Source: an uncultured Clostridium sp. (GTDB lineage: Bacteria; Bacillota; Clostridia; Oscillospirales; Acutalibacteraceae). From it: 32,845 bases of DNA. The stretch covers positions 1 to 32,845 of the forward strand of contig CABRLN010000026.1 in assembly GCA_902471875.1 (NCBI GenBank). Direction: 5' to 3'. A program made the position numbers and the translations under genes. Below are positions 8,390 to 16,583 of this stretch, piece by piece. Each line of letters starts with the position of its first letter. The first letter of the stretch is position 1. The notes below the pieces were generated by a model that worked only from the letters and a program-made list of their open reading frames with translations, searched no databases and was not told where the DNA came from.

Positions 8390-9292
8390 TTACCAGCCTA
8401 ACAATTCGTTACCTTCTAATTTTAAATATTTACCTATTGATATAACCGCACCAACTACACCCAAAAATGCCCCTGCACTAACCATAGCTGCAAACACATA
8501 TCCTACTATTGCTGAAAAATCAATTATTCCTATAGTTGCAGAAATATTATTTTCCATTACTCCGATAAGCCCTTCATATAGAAACTTTAAAAGAATGGAA
8601 CTTACCATACCTGAAAGTATTCCTAAAACCACGCCTTCAACAATGAAAGGCACTCTCACAAAAGCATCTGTAGCACCTACCGACTTCATAATGCTTATTT
8701 CAAAACGACGCGAATGCATTGTTGTTTTAACTGCCGTAGAAACTATAAACAGTGACACCAAGCACAAAACAAGTACAATCCAAAAACCTGCTGTTGCTAC
8801 TAAATTACTTATTTCCGTAAAAGTATTAGCAAGGTCTTTTTTATTACTTATTTCTTGTACTCCTTCTATATTTGCAATATTTGCTGCTGTTGTTTCATAT
8901 TTCGACAGGTCTGTCATAGTTACCTTAAAAGCATCAGGCAGCGGGTTATTTTTACCTGTAAACTCATCCTGCACATCTCCTAACTGGTTACGAAACTCTT
9001 TAATACCCTCTTCTTTAGAATAAAAAACAACTTTAGAAACATTGTCTAACTTTTCTATCTCTTTTCCCACCTTTTGAACATCCTGGTCTTTCATATCAAA
9101 GTCCAAAAATACAGTTGTTATATTTCCATCACCAATTTCCGAAACCAACATCTGTAAATTTTGACAAAACAACACCGCAACTCCTGTAATTAAAAGGCAA
9201 GAAACCAATATTCCTATTGATGCAATAGACATACCGCGATTATTCCAAACACCCTTTATACCCTCTTCAAAAAGGTATCCAAATCCCTTCAT
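8390..9292 (-). CDS. ftsX: Cell-division ABC transporter permease FtsX
   Basis: FtsX is the membrane half of FtsEX, which transmits ATP-driven conformational change to an extracellular wall hydrolase during division. The 300 residues show the family layout: a cytoplasmic N-terminus (MKGFGYLFEEGIKGVWNNRG), a first membrane helix (about 21-45), a large extracellular loop (about 47-165, the docking domain), then three helices (about 168-190, 215-240 and 265-290) with the MacB/FtsX-like core (TTMHSRRFEISIMKSVGATDAF split by the second helix loop). A GAGGAG site lies 7 nt before the ATG. It sits 36 bp downstream of ftsE and 25 bp upstream of the hydrolase gene, in the same operon. Confidence 0.96.
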   Translation of the reverse strand: MKGFGYLFEEGIKGVWNNRGMSIASIGILVSCLLITGVAVLFCQNLQMLVSEIGDGNITTVFLDFDMKDQDVQKVGKEIEKLDNVSKVVFYSKEEGIKEFRNQLGDVQDEFTGKNNPLPDAFKVTMTDLSKYETTAANIANIEGVQEISNKKDLANTFTEISNLVATAGFWIVLVLCLVSLFIVSTAVKTTMHSRRFEISIMKSVGATDAFVRVPFIVEGVVLGILSGMVSSILLKFLYEGLIGVMENNISATIGIIDFSAIVGYVFAAMVSAGAFLGVVGAVISIGKYLKLEGNELLGW

Positions 9293-9328
9293 ACTAAAAC
9301 TCCTCTTTTATCATATATAGCAATTGCA

Positions 9329-10333
9329 TTATTGTTCGACAGATTTTTTAATTTGTTCAGCCTTTATTTCCTGTATAAGGCTATCATATTTAGTAACATC
9401 CAACACATCCTGTGACAAATCATCTTTTAAGCTAGCACTTTCAGCATCTTGTCCTGTACTTTCATCACACGTTTTTGGACAATTATTATCTGTCAGGGTA
9501 TCATCACCTTCAATACGTGTTACAGTTTGAATATTATCTGTCAACTGTTCACTATGTGTCTTAACTTTATTTAATAAGGATATATCGTTCTGTTTATCAT
9601 CAGCCGTATTATAATTGTTTTGAATAGGTTTACTATTGCTTACATCATCATCTGATAGAGCCTTTTTCGGACCGCTGTCAGAAACAACACGTCCCTTTTT
9701 AATTTCAACAATTCTTCCGCCAACTTCATTTACAATTTCTTTGTCATGGGTAACAACTAAAACTGTTGTTCCGTCATTATTAATTTTCTTTAGCAGTTTT
9801 ATAATTTCACGTGACATTTCGGCATCAACATTAGCTGTAGGTTCGTCTGCAATTACAATTTTAGGCTTGTTTACTATGGCTCGTGCAAGACTTACACGCT
9901 GTTGCTCACCTCCCGAAAGTTGGCTGGGACGAACATTTATTTTATGCTCTAATCCTACAAGTTTTAAAATATGCTTAACACGAGGTTTAATTTCTGACTG
10001 GCTCTTTCCAATAACTCGCATAGCAAAAGCAATATTCTCAAAAACATTCATTTTATCAATCAACCTAAAATCTTGGTAAACCATACCCATTTTCCTTCTA
10101 AAAAATGGTACATCCTTTCTTGGAAGTTCATTAATTATTTGGTCGTCAACAATAATATCACCACTTGTAGGTATTTGCTCTCGCATTATTAGTTTAAGCA
10201 GAGTGCTTTTTCCGGCACCCGATGATCCTACTATAAATACAAATTCACCATCTTCAATATCTAATGTAATATTATTAAGTGCATGTGTATCACTGTCTTC
10301 ATATGTTTTGGATACGTCAACAAATTTTATCAT
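9329..10333 (-). CDS. ftsE: Cell-division ATPase FtsE with a 116-residue C-terminal extension
   Basis: FtsE is the cytoplasmic ATPase partner of FtsX. From the ATG at 10333 (MIKFVDVSKTY; GGAGG 7 nt upstream) the product is 334 residues. Walker A is at 36-44 (GSSGAGKST), the Q-loop at Q87, the signature at 139-143 (LSGGE), Walker B at 159-164 (IVIADE) and the H-loop at H196. An in-frame upstream start at 10393 is rejected because the promoter occupies that stretch. Typical FtsE ends near residue 220-230. Here residues 219-334 form an additional hydrophilic tail rich in Asp, Ser, Asn and Lys with no recognised domain, ending VTKYDSLIQEIKAEQIKKSV, which may form a short helix. Confidence 0.95.
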   Translation of the reverse strand: MIKFVDVSKTYEDSDTHALNNITLDIEDGEFVFIVGSSGAGKSTLLKLIMREQIPTSGDIIVDDQIINELPRKDVPFFRRKMGMVYQDFRLIDKMNVFENIAFAMRVIGKSQSEIKPRVKHILKLVGLEHKINVRPSQLSGGEQQRVSLARAIVNKPKIVIADEPTANVDAEMSREIIKLLKKINNDGTTVLVVTHDKEIVNEVGGRIVEIKKGRVVSDSGPKKALSDDDVSNSKPIQNNYNTADDKQNDISLLNKVKTHSEQLTDNIQTVTRIEGDDTLTDNNCPKTCDESTGQDAESASLKDDLSQDVLDVTKYDSLIQEIKAEQIKKSVEQ

Positions 10334-10364
10334 CCTAATACCTCCAATATGATTATACATTTTA

Positions 10365-10393
10365 ATGTTATCATACTTTTTCCTTTTTATCAA
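10365..10393 (-). promoter_or_regulatory. Promoter of ftsE-ftsX-M23 hydrolase
   Basis: On the minus strand TTGATA (10393-10388), a 17-nt spacer ending in TGA (extended -10) and TAACAT (10370-10365) lie 31 bp before the ftsE ATG. Its position decides the ftsE start. Confidence 0.7.
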
Positions 10394-10476
10394 CCGACAT
10401 AATTTTTACATTTTCGCATATAAAGATTTTATTTTGCAATTATATAATGTAAAGAAAAACTACATGTACAAAAAAA

Positions 10477-10509
10477 CGCTATAGTAACAAATTGTTTATT
10501 ACTATAGCG
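10477..10509 (-). terminator. Terminator of the PucR-family regulator gene
   Basis: An 11-bp perfect stem (CGCTATAGTAA at 10477-10487 with 10499-10509) has an 11-nt loop and is followed on the minus strand by six T residues. It begins 21 bp after the stop codon. Confidence 0.85.
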
Positions 10510-10530
10510 AATATGGTTTTATTATTCCAA

Positions 10531-11616
10531 TTAATACTTTGTAGGATTTGCTGAAAGATATTTTTTAACCATTAGAGCTACCTTAAACACAATAGCATCT
10601 TCAAATTCTCTCAAATCAAGACCAGTAAGCTTCTTAATTTTCTCAAGTCTGTAAACCAAAGTATTTCTATGTACGAACAACTTTCTTGATGTTTCTGACA
10701 CATTCAGGCTGTTCTCAAAAAACTTCTGAATTGTAAATAATGTTTCTTGGTCAAGCGACTCAATAGAACTCTTTTTAAATACCTCTTTAAGAAACATTTC
10801 ACATAATGTTGTAGGCAGTTGATAAATTAATCTTGCAATACCCAGGTTATCATAGCTGATAATAGAACGCTCTGTGTCAAATACTTTACCAACTTCTAGT
10901 GCAACCTGTGCCTCTTTAAATGAACGAGCAAGGTCTTTTATTCCGGTTACCACCGTACCAATACCTACTGTGCAATGTGTATAGAATTCGCTTGACAGCG
11001 TGTCCACAATAGAACTGGCAAGTTTTTCAAGATCCTTTGAATCAATACCTGTACGAATTTCTTTAACAAGAGCAATATCTGTTTCATTAATACTAATAAC
11101 AAAGTCTTTTGACTTGTCCGGAAAAAAGTTCTGAACAACATCATAAGCAGAAATATCTGTTTTAGATGTAATTTTAATAAGCATACAAACCCTGGTAACT
11201 TCTGAATTAAATCTTAATTCTCTTGCTTTCAAATAAATGTCACCTGGAAGAATATTATCAAGAATTACATTTTTAATAAAGTTCGCTCTGTCATACTTCT
11301 CGTCATAATATTGCTTAATACTGCTTAGTGAAACTGCCAAAAGCTGTGCATACCTTTGCGCAATATCATCACTGCCTTCAATAAATACAGCGTACTCTCC
11401 GTTGTTGCCATTACCAAAAGATTTAAAAGTTTGTCCATTAATTACAAACGGCGCTGTAGAACTAAGTGTTTCTGCTGTAACACTATCAATAACCTCGCCT
11501 ATTCTGCCTAATTCACTACAGGCAATTACCACTGAGGTATCGTCAATAACACCAATGGCTCTGTCAATGGCATCTTTCATTTGATGAATTACACCTTGGA
11601 ATAGTCTATTTGACAT
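10531..11616 (-). CDS. CdaR/PucR-family transcriptional regulator
   Basis: This 361-residue cytoplasmic regulator ends with the PucR-type helix-turn-helix (about 300-355; FFENSLNVSETSRKLFVHRN followed by TLVYRLEKIKKLTGLDL), the DNA-binding domain of sugar-diacid and purine-catabolism regulators. The middle (about 130-270) resembles the GGDEF-like domain found in this group (VCMLIKITS..., HCTVGIGTVVTGIKDLARSF). The N-terminus may be a sensing domain; no membrane segment is present. A GAGGG site precedes the ATG and a good promoter lies at 11652-11680. The next gene is an MsmK/UgpC-type ATPase, so a role in control of sugar uptake is plausible, but they are separate transcription units and no target is visible. 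Confidence 0.88.
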   Translation of the reverse strand: MSNRLFQGVIHQMKDAIDRAIGVIDDTSVVIACSELGRIGEVIDSVTAETLSSTAPFVINGQTFKSFGNGNNGEYAVFIEGSDDIAQRYAQLLAVSLSSIKQYYDEKYDRANFIKNVILDNILPGDIYLKARELRFNSEVTRVCMLIKITSKTDISAYDVVQNFFPDKSKDFVISINETDIALVKEIRTGIDSKDLEKLASSIVDTLSSEFYTHCTVGIGTVVTGIKDLARSFKEAQVALEVGKVFDTERSIISYDNLGIARLIYQLPTTLCEMFLKEVFKKSSIESLDQETLFTIQKFFENSLNVSETSRKLFVHRNTLVYRLEKIKKLTGLDLREFEDAIVFKVALMVKKYLSANPTKY

Positions 11617-11651
11617 ATAAAATCCCTCACTATTTCTAAAATTTGTTTATA

Positions 11652-11680
11652 TTTATAAACCGATAATACGCAACAGTCAA
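11652..11680 (-). promoter_or_regulatory. Promoter of the PucR-family regulator gene
   Basis: TTGACT (11680-11675), a 17-nt spacer and TATAAA (11657-11652) on the minus strand lie 35 bp before the ATG. Apart from this and the terminator at 11897, the 326-bp interval 11617-11942 is AT-rich and shows no gene. Confidence 0.75.
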
Positions 11681-11896
11681 AAAATATTAACTAAAAATAA
11701 ACTCAAAGCTATAATGTTTATTTCTTTAGTATCCATTTTACACAAAATTTTTAAAAATTGCAACAGTTTTAACAATAAAAAAGAGTAATTGGCAAAATTT
11801 ATTTTAACGCCTTACAAAATATCTGTTTATTTTTTCTATATTAAATACAAAAAATACTTTTTTAGAATACATAAGTCAATTTAATATCTGAACAAA

Positions 11897-11919
11897 AGCC
11901 ACAGGTTTTACCTGTGGCT
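11897..11919 (-). terminator. Terminator of the MsmK-type ATPase gene
   Basis: A perfect 10-bp stem AGCCACAGGT / ACCTGTGGCT has a 3-nt loop and is followed by TTTTG on the minus strand. It begins 23 bp after the stop codon. Confidence 0.9.
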
Positions 11920-11942
11920 AAAATTCTCACTTATTTTATATA

Positions 11943-13064
11943 TTACTTAGTCAAGTCTATCGGAAGAGAAATATTCTTCTCTGTTTCCTTGTCAAATATA
12001 TGCAGTTTGCTTAAGTCAAAAGCAATTTTAATAGTATCACCAGGCTTAGCCTTTGATGTAGGGGCAACTCTTGCTGTTACTGACGCTGAACCTACTGTCA
12101 AATATAAATAAATTTCAGCACCCATAAGTTCTGTAACTTCTACCTTAGCTTCCATAGCGTTAGCATATTTATTAATGCTGTCGTAGTCATCATAAACATT
12201 TTCCGGACGAATACCAAATACTACTTCTCTTCCTACATAATCAGCCAATTTTGTTGACTTGTCAGCAGGAATAGCCAACGTAATACCGTCAAATGACAAT
12301 GTATAAGTTGAACCGCTTTTACCAACTACAGCATTAATGAAATTCATTTGAGGTGAACCAATAAATCCGGCAACAAACTCATTAATTGGATAGTCGTACA
12401 AATGCTGAGGTGTATTTACCTGTTGTACAATACCGTCTTTCATAACAACAATTCTTGTACCCATTGTCATAGCCTCTGTTTGGTCATGGGTTACATAAAT
12501 AAAGGTTGTACCCAATCTTTGGTGAAGCTTAGAAATTTCTGTTCTCATCTGTGCACGCAGTTTAGCATCCAAGTTTGACAATGGTTCGTCCAATAGGAAT
12601 ACCTTAGGATCACGAACAATAGCTCTACCTAAAGCAACACGCTGTCTTTGACCTCCGGAAAGAGCCTTTGGTCTACGGTCCAGCAAATGGTCAATGTCAA
12701 GAATTCTTGCAGCCTCTTCAACTCTTCTGCGAATTTCTTCCTTAGGAGTTTTTCTTAATTTTAAGCCAAATGCCATATTGTCATAAACTGACATATGTGG
12801 GTAAAGAGCGTAGTTTTGAAATACCATTGCAATATCTCTATCCTTAGGTGCAACATCATTAGCAACAACATCGCCAATTGTCAAAGTACCCTTACTAATA
12901 TCCTCCAAACCGGCAATCATTCTTAAAGTAGTAGATTTACCACAACCCGATGGTCCTACAAGAATAATAAATTCCTTGTCTTCAATTTCTAAATTAACAT
13001 CTGATACAGCTTCAACGCCGCCATCGTAAATTTTGTAAATGTGTTCAAGCTTTACACTAGCCAT
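11943..13064 (-). CDS. Sugar ABC importer ATPase, MsmK/UgpC family
   Basis: This cytoplasmic ATPase energises carbohydrate importers. From the ATG at 13064 (MASVKLEHIYKIYDGG; AGGAGG 9 nt upstream) it is 373 residues, the standard length. An in-frame extension to 13118 has no ribosome binding site. Walker A is at 37-45 (GPSGCGKST), the signature at 135-139 (LSGGQ), Walker B at 155-160 (VFLLDE) and the H-loop in YVTHDQTEAM. The C-terminal TOBE/OB region (about 240-373; FVAGFIGSPQMNF, FGIRPENVYDD) is typical of MalK/MsmK/UgpC. No permease or binding-protein genes are adjacent; such orphan MsmK-type ATPases are known to serve several importers encoded elsewhere. The gene stands alone with its own terminator. 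Confidence 0.95.
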   Translation of the reverse strand: MASVKLEHIYKIYDGGVEAVSDVNLEIEDKEFIILVGPSGCGKSTTLRMIAGLEDISKGTLTIGDVVANDVAPKDRDIAMVFQNYALYPHMSVYDNMAFGLKLRKTPKEEIRRRVEEAARILDIDHLLDRRPKALSGGQRQRVALGRAIVRDPKVFLLDEPLSNLDAKLRAQMRTEISKLHQRLGTTFIYVTHDQTEAMTMGTRIVVMKDGIVQQVNTPQHLYDYPINEFVAGFIGSPQMNFINAVVGKSGSTYTLSFDGITLAIPADKSTKLADYVGREVVFGIRPENVYDDYDSINKYANAMEAKVEVTELMGAEIYLYLTVGSASVTARVAPTSKAKPGDTIKIAFDLSKLHIFDKETEKNISLPIDLTK

Positions 13065-13223
13065 TTCACAGAACCTCCTAAATCTCCTTACAAGTAACAG
13101 TAAGGTGTATTGTTTCATATATTAATATATCATGTTTATTACAAAGTTGCTAGTAATTTTTTTACTAAATATTTAAGTCGAGATTTTACAAATCCAACAC
13201 TATGCGAAAAAAATATGTTTAAT

Positions 13224-13952
13224 TTAGTGCATTTCGCCCACTATTTTATTACTAATATCTAAAAATGAAACTTTTTTCACATCGCCTTTGTTTAAATTAT
13301 TATCAAGAAAAAGATTTCCAATTGCAATTCTTTTAAGATATAAAACCTTTTTCCCCCTTACAGCCAACATTTTCTTAACCTGGTGAAACATTCCCTCGCA
13401 TATTTTTACCTTAACCGCAAAGGAATTTCTACTATCTGCACGGCTTAAATATGCTTTTTTACATACTGTACCATCTTTAAATACAATACCTTGTTCAAAT
13501 GCCTCTATATCTTGCTGATTAATTTCACTATCAATTTCTGCATAATAGGTTTTATATATTTTTTTACTGGGAGCAGTAATATTGTGGGCAAATTGTCCAT
13601 CGTTTGTTATTAAAAGCAAGCCTTCTGTATCTCTGTCCAACCTTCCAACAGGAAATAATCCCTTTCTTCTATATTGCAGTGGGATAATATCAATTACTGT
13701 TTTAGATATATTGTCATTGGTTGCACACACTACACCTGCAGGCTTGTTCATAATATAATAAACATATTTTTCTATAAAAATCTGCTTACCGTCAATACAA
13801 ATAATATCACTTTCGGAGTCTGTCTTAATGCCTGCTGATTTTACAACCATACCATTAATAGTTACCCTGCCGGCTGATATTATTCTTTTTACATCACTTC
13901 TGCCCTTCGTGCCTTGTGAAGCCAGTAGCTTGTCAAGTCTTTCAACACTCAT
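13224..13952 (-). CDS. Ribosomal RNA pseudouridine synthase, RsuA/RluB family
   Basis: This enzyme isomerises a uridine in rRNA. The S4 RNA-binding domain (1-55; ERLDKLLASQGTKGRSDVKR) is followed by the catalytic domain with MNKPAGVVCA and GRLDRDTEGLL, where D106 is the catalytic aspartate. Length 242 residues suits the short RsuA subgroup (16S U516 in E. coli) better than the longer RluB proteins, but the target cannot be read from the sequence. An AGGAG site lies 5 nt before the ATG. Its start lies 8 bp after the stop of the DUF4830 protein gene, so the two are probably co-transcribed. Confidence 0.94.
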   Translation of the reverse strand: MSVERLDKLLASQGTKGRSDVKRIISAGRVTINGMVVKSAGIKTDSESDIICIDGKQIFIEKYVYYIMNKPAGVVCATNDNISKTVIDIIPLQYRRKGLFPVGRLDRDTEGLLLITNDGQFAHNITAPSKKIYKTYYAEIDSEINQQDIEAFEQGIVFKDGTVCKKAYLSRADSRNSFAVKVKICEGMFHQVKKMLAVRGKKVLYLKRIAIGNLFLDNNLNKGDVKKVSFLDISNKIVGEMH

Positions 13953-13960
13953 TGTTTCTC

Positions 13961-14443
13961 CTATTCTATAGTTTTATCATACAAGGTAGTCATTACACCA
14001 CCAAGCTCAACAGTACAAAGATCACCTGCTATTACCTTGTTATTACAAACAATTATATTTGCTTTTACCTCTGCATTAGTAGGATAATTTTCTACATCAT
14101 ATGTATATCTAACAGCATTAAATCCTTTATAATTATTTAAGTCTAATCCCTGTTGTTTTTGAAGATTATTATAATTTTCATATACCTTATTGAATTCAGA
14201 CGGAATTGTAACATTAACCTCTTCTTCAGTATTCTTGTTAATTTGTAAATCGAATTGTCTAAAAAAGTCCTCTATAGTAAAGTTGTCTGTAATTTCAAGA
14301 TTATACTTACCTGCAATATCATTATAAGCAGTTGTTGGTGTAAAATTAAAAACCGTAAATCTCATTATTAACAACAGTGCTGCAAAAAGCAATACAAGAA
14401 CAGCAGCAAAACTTTTTTTGGTAATTTTTTTAATTATAAACAT
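13961..14443 (-). CDS. Membrane-anchored DUF4830-type protein
   Basis: From the ATG at 14443 (GGAGG 7 nt upstream; a TTG at 14462-14464 is in frame but would place the ribosome binding site inside the coding region) this is a 160-residue protein. It has one N-terminal membrane helix (about 12-32, AAVLVLLFAALLLIMRF) and an exported domain. The region FFRQFDLQINKN, VTIPSEFNKVYENYNNLQK and the following AVRYTYDVENYP stretch resembles DUF4830 proteins of Firmicutes, by recollection of the family pattern. The function is unknown. It is first in a two-gene unit with the pseudouridine synthase gene; no functional link is obvious. Confidence 0.82.
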   Translation of the reverse strand: MFIIKKITKKSFAAVLVLLFAALLLIMRFTVFNFTPTTAYNDIAGKYNLEITDNFTIEDFFRQFDLQINKNTEEEVNVTIPSEFNKVYENYNNLQKQQGLDLNNYKGFNAVRYTYDVENYPTNAEVKANIIVCNNKVIAGDLCTVELGGVMTTLYDKTIE

Positions 14444-14579
14444 AATACATCCTCCTGTTTTCAAACAACATTAACAGCAATAACGTAACATTGCCTGTAC
14501 TCTTCAAAACAATGTATATGAAAAACAGGGACAAATTATACTTAATTAATACGTTCCTAAATTAAGCAAATAATTAAAA

Positions 14580-14972
14580 TTAAATAGTAAGCCTTGCCTT
14601 TGCTTTAGCTAAAAACTTTTCTGATTTTACAGAAAATCTTTGATGTGTTCCTTTAGCTATTAAACCTGCATTGTCATATGCTTCTATGATAAATTCAAAT
14701 CTTCTTCCATCACTTTCAACAAGCTGAGCTATAGCATAAACATTTGCACTCTCAGCCGTTGCTGCAATATGTTCAATAGCAATTTTTGTACCCACGGTGG
14801 TGCAATCTTCCGGTATAAATTGCTGTGCCAACTTGTATGCAGCATTTTCCATTAATGCTGCAACCATAGGCGTAGCATAAACCTTTGCTGTGCCGCTGCC
14901 AACATTGCACGCCAACTTATCCGTTGTAACTACTGCTGTTTGCTTAAACTTTTTTCCAATTTGGATTTCCAT
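14580..14972 (-). CDS. Hotdog-fold acyl-CoA thioesterase, fluoroacetyl-CoA thioesterase (FlK)-like
   Basis: This 130-residue hotdog-fold protein probably hydrolyses a short acyl-CoA. It carries the FlK-family pattern VYATPMVAALMENAA followed by IAIEHIAAT. T34, E42 and H68 match in order and exact spacing (8 and 26 residues) the catalytic T42, E50 and H76 known for Streptomyces cattleya FlK. Many such relatives occur in organisms with no fluoroacetate exposure, so the real substrate is unknown. It is transcribed alone, divergently from the DUF1624 gene. Confidence 0.88.
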   Translation of the reverse strand: MEIQIGKKFKQTAVVTTDKLACNVGSGTAKVYATPMVAALMENAAYKLAQQFIPEDCTTVGTKIAIEHIAATAESANVYAIAQLVESDGRRFEFIIEAYDNAGLIAKGTHQRFSVKSEKFLAKAKARLTI

Positions 14973-15046
14973 AATAATTTATTCCTTTACTAAATACTTT
15001 TTCTGTGTATAATTATGTTGTAGTAATTACTCTACATTTTTAATAA

Positions 15047-15052
15047 ATTATA
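15047..15052 (-). promoter_or_regulatory. Possible extended -10 promoter of the thioesterase gene
   Basis: TGG-TATAAT on the minus strand lies about 75 bp before the thioesterase start with no good -35. A perfect 10-bp palindrome AGTAATTACT (15022-15031) sits between it and the gene in the intergenic space shared with the divergent DUF1624 gene. Confidence 0.4.
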
Positions 15053-15096
15053 CCATATTTTTACTGATACAACAAGTTAAAGGAAGATTTCATTTA

Positions 15097-15867
15097 ATGC
15101 CTAGTGAAATAAAAAAGAGAAAGCCAAACAGAATATATCTTATTGATGAACTTAGGGGACTTGCAGTAATAGCTATGGTTTTGTACCACACTATATATTC
15201 AATGACTTTTATTTTCAATTTGGAATTTAGCTACCCAATAATGAGAGCTATACTTCCTTATCAACCAATAATACCTATTGTATTTATCACACTGTGTGGC
15301 ATTTCTTGTTCATTTAGCCACAGTAATTTAAAGCGCGGCTTAATATTATTTTCAATTTCTATAGCAGTTACTTTGGTTACAGCACTAATATTACCGTCAG
15401 AAATTATTATCTTCGGTATTTTACATTTTCTTAGTGCAGCACTAATATTATATGCAATTTTGCAAAAAGCTATAAATAAAGTGCCTGTGACATTAGGAAT
15501 AATTATATCATTAATTTTATTTTCTATTGCTTATAATATACCTAAAGGTTATATCGGGCTTGAACCGTTTGCATGTTTTAGACTGCCACAATGGTTATAT
15601 AGCTTTTATCCTTTATTTATAGTGGGCTTACCAAGCAATGATTTTTATTCTGCGGATTATTTTCCAATTATCCCATATATATTTTTATTTTTATTTGGAA
15701 CTTTCTTAGGCAAATTAATAACTACAAGAGATTTTCCAAAATGGATGTCTAAAAAAATTTGTCCTCCACTTGATTTCATAGGAAAACATGCCTTGGTTAT
15801 ATATATATTACACCAGCCTGTAATAATTGGTATACTTTATGTTGTAACAACCATTATCACTATGTAA
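15097..15867 (+). CDS. DUF1624 family membrane protein (heparan-alpha-glucosaminide N-acetyltransferase-like)
   Basis: This 256-residue protein has about seven membrane helices. The N-terminal signature RIYLIDELRGLAVIAMVLYH is typical of DUF1624/HGSNAT-like membrane acyltransferases, with the histidine of the first helix as a candidate catalytic residue by family analogy. A second patch, FGILHFLSAALILYAIL, and the C-terminal ALVIYILHQPVIIGILY also fit. The start follows AAAGGAAG by 10 nt. The acceptor is unknown; a cell-surface sugar is possible. The gene is convergent with a doubtful small reading frame at 15879. Confidence 0.88.
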   Translation: MPSEIKKRKPNRIYLIDELRGLAVIAMVLYHTIYSMTFIFNLEFSYPIMRAILPYQPIIPIVFITLCGISCSFSHSNLKRGLILFSISIAVTLVTALILPSEIIIFGILHFLSAALILYAILQKAINKVPVTLGIIISLILFSIAYNIPKGYIGLEPFACFRLPQWLYSFYPLFIVGLPSNDFYSADYFPIIPYIFLFLFGTFLGKLITTRDFPKWMSKKICPPLDFIGKHALVIYILHQPVIIGILYVVTTIITM

Positions 15868-15878
15868 TTTACAAAATA

Positions 15879-16004
15879 TTATCTGTTAATATAAGAAGCA
15901 CTAAAAACAATACATGAAATATATTCTACAATAAATAGCAATGAAACCCAAAGTAACCCAAAAATTATAGAACGCTTTAAATAACGAACGTCATTTTTAA
16001 TCAT
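15879..16004 (-). CDS. Possible 41-residue single-helix membrane peptide
   Basis: A 41-codon frame encodes a basic start (MIKNDVRYLKRS), one hydrophobic segment (IIFGLLWVSLLFIVEYISCI) and a short polar tail, which is the shape of a small membrane protein. No ribosome binding site precedes the ATG, and the upstream sequence is a run of A/T. It may be chance. Confidence 0.25.
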   Translation of the reverse strand: MIKNDVRYLKRSIIFGLLWVSLLFIVEYISCIVFSASYINR

Positions 16005-16048
16005 ATTTTAAAAAAATTAATACATTTTAAATTTTTTTAAAAAAAGTA

Positions 16049-16077
16049 TTGACAATATATGTTGTTTTTGATAAAAT
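16049..16077 (+). promoter_or_regulatory. Promoter of the tRNA cluster
   Basis: A perfect TTGACA (16049-16054), a 17-nt spacer and TAAAAT (16072-16077) lie 43 bp before tRNA-Gly, as expected for a strongly expressed stable RNA operon. Confidence 0.85.
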
Positions 16078-16119
16078 AAGTATCGTCGCTTAAGGGTGGC
16101 AATACACGACTGTAAATGT

Positions 16120-16193
16120 GCGGATGTAGTTTAGTGGTAGAACTTCAGCCTTCCAAGCTGATCGTGTGGGTTCGATTCCCATCATCCGCTCCA
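16120..16193 (+). tRNA. tRNA-Gly (TCC)
   Basis: The acceptor stem GCGGATG pairs with CATCCGC (16183-16189), followed by T and an encoded CCA. The anticodon loop CTTCCAA (16150-16156) gives TCC. The T arm GTGGGTTCGATTCCCAT is present. It is the first gene of the cluster. Confidence 0.97.
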
Positions 16194-16221
16194 ACTATAT
16201 CCTAAAAGGTTAGAAATTTTT

Positions 16222-16298
16222 GCGCCAGTAGCTCAGCTGGATAGAGCAACTGCCTTCTAAGCAGTAGGTCAGGGGTTCGAGTCCCTTCTGGCGCGCCA
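16222..16298 (+). tRNA. tRNA-Arg (TCT)
   Basis: The acceptor stem GCGCCAG pairs with CTGGCGC, followed by G and an encoded CCA. The anticodon loop CTTCTAA reads TCT, which decodes AGA, the likely main Arg codon in this AT-rich genome. Confidence 0.97.
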
Positions 16299-16303
16299 GT
16301 TAT

Positions 16304-16381
16304 GGTGGGTATAGCTTAGTTGGTTAAAGCGCCAGTTTGTGGCACTGGAGACCGTCGGTTCGAATCCGACTATCCACCCCA
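16304..16381 (+). tRNA. tRNA-His (GTG)
   Basis: The acceptor GTGGGTA pairs with TATCCAC, and an extra 5' G (16304) faces C73 (16378), the G-1:C73 identity pair specific to tRNA-His. The anticodon loop TTGTGGC gives GTG. CCA is encoded. Confidence 0.97.
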
Positions 16382-16384
16382 TTT

Positions 16385-16460
16385 GATCCATTAGCTCAGT
16401 TGGCAGAGCACTTGACTTTTAATCAAGGTGTCCGGAGTTCGAATCTCCGATGGGTCACCA
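16385..16460 (+). tRNA. tRNA-Lys (TTT)
   Basis: The acceptor GATCCAT pairs with ATGGGTC (one G-T pair), followed by A and an encoded CCA. The anticodon loop CTTTTAA gives TTT. It starts only 3 bp after tRNA-His. Confidence 0.97.
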
Positions 16461-16492
16461 TAACCGCACAGGTTATATAGCTTGTGCGGTTA
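16461..16492 (+). terminator. Hairpin after tRNA-Lys
   Basis: A perfect 10-bp stem (TAACCGCACA at 16461-16470 with TGTGCGGTTA at 16483-16492) starts directly after the CCA end. The following tract (tttaatag) is only weakly T-rich. It probably ends or trims the four-tRNA transcript. Confidence 0.7.
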
Positions 16493-16583
16493 TTTAATAG
16501 CTAAATAGTTTTATGAATTTTATTTGTAAATTGTTGTATATATTATCTTCCCTATTACAAAAATTTCATAGAACTTTATATAT

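Noticed and set aside
8595..10079. Two long plus-strand frames opposite ftsX and ftsE
   Set aside because: Antisense shadows of conserved genes; low-complexity translations and no ribosome binding sites.
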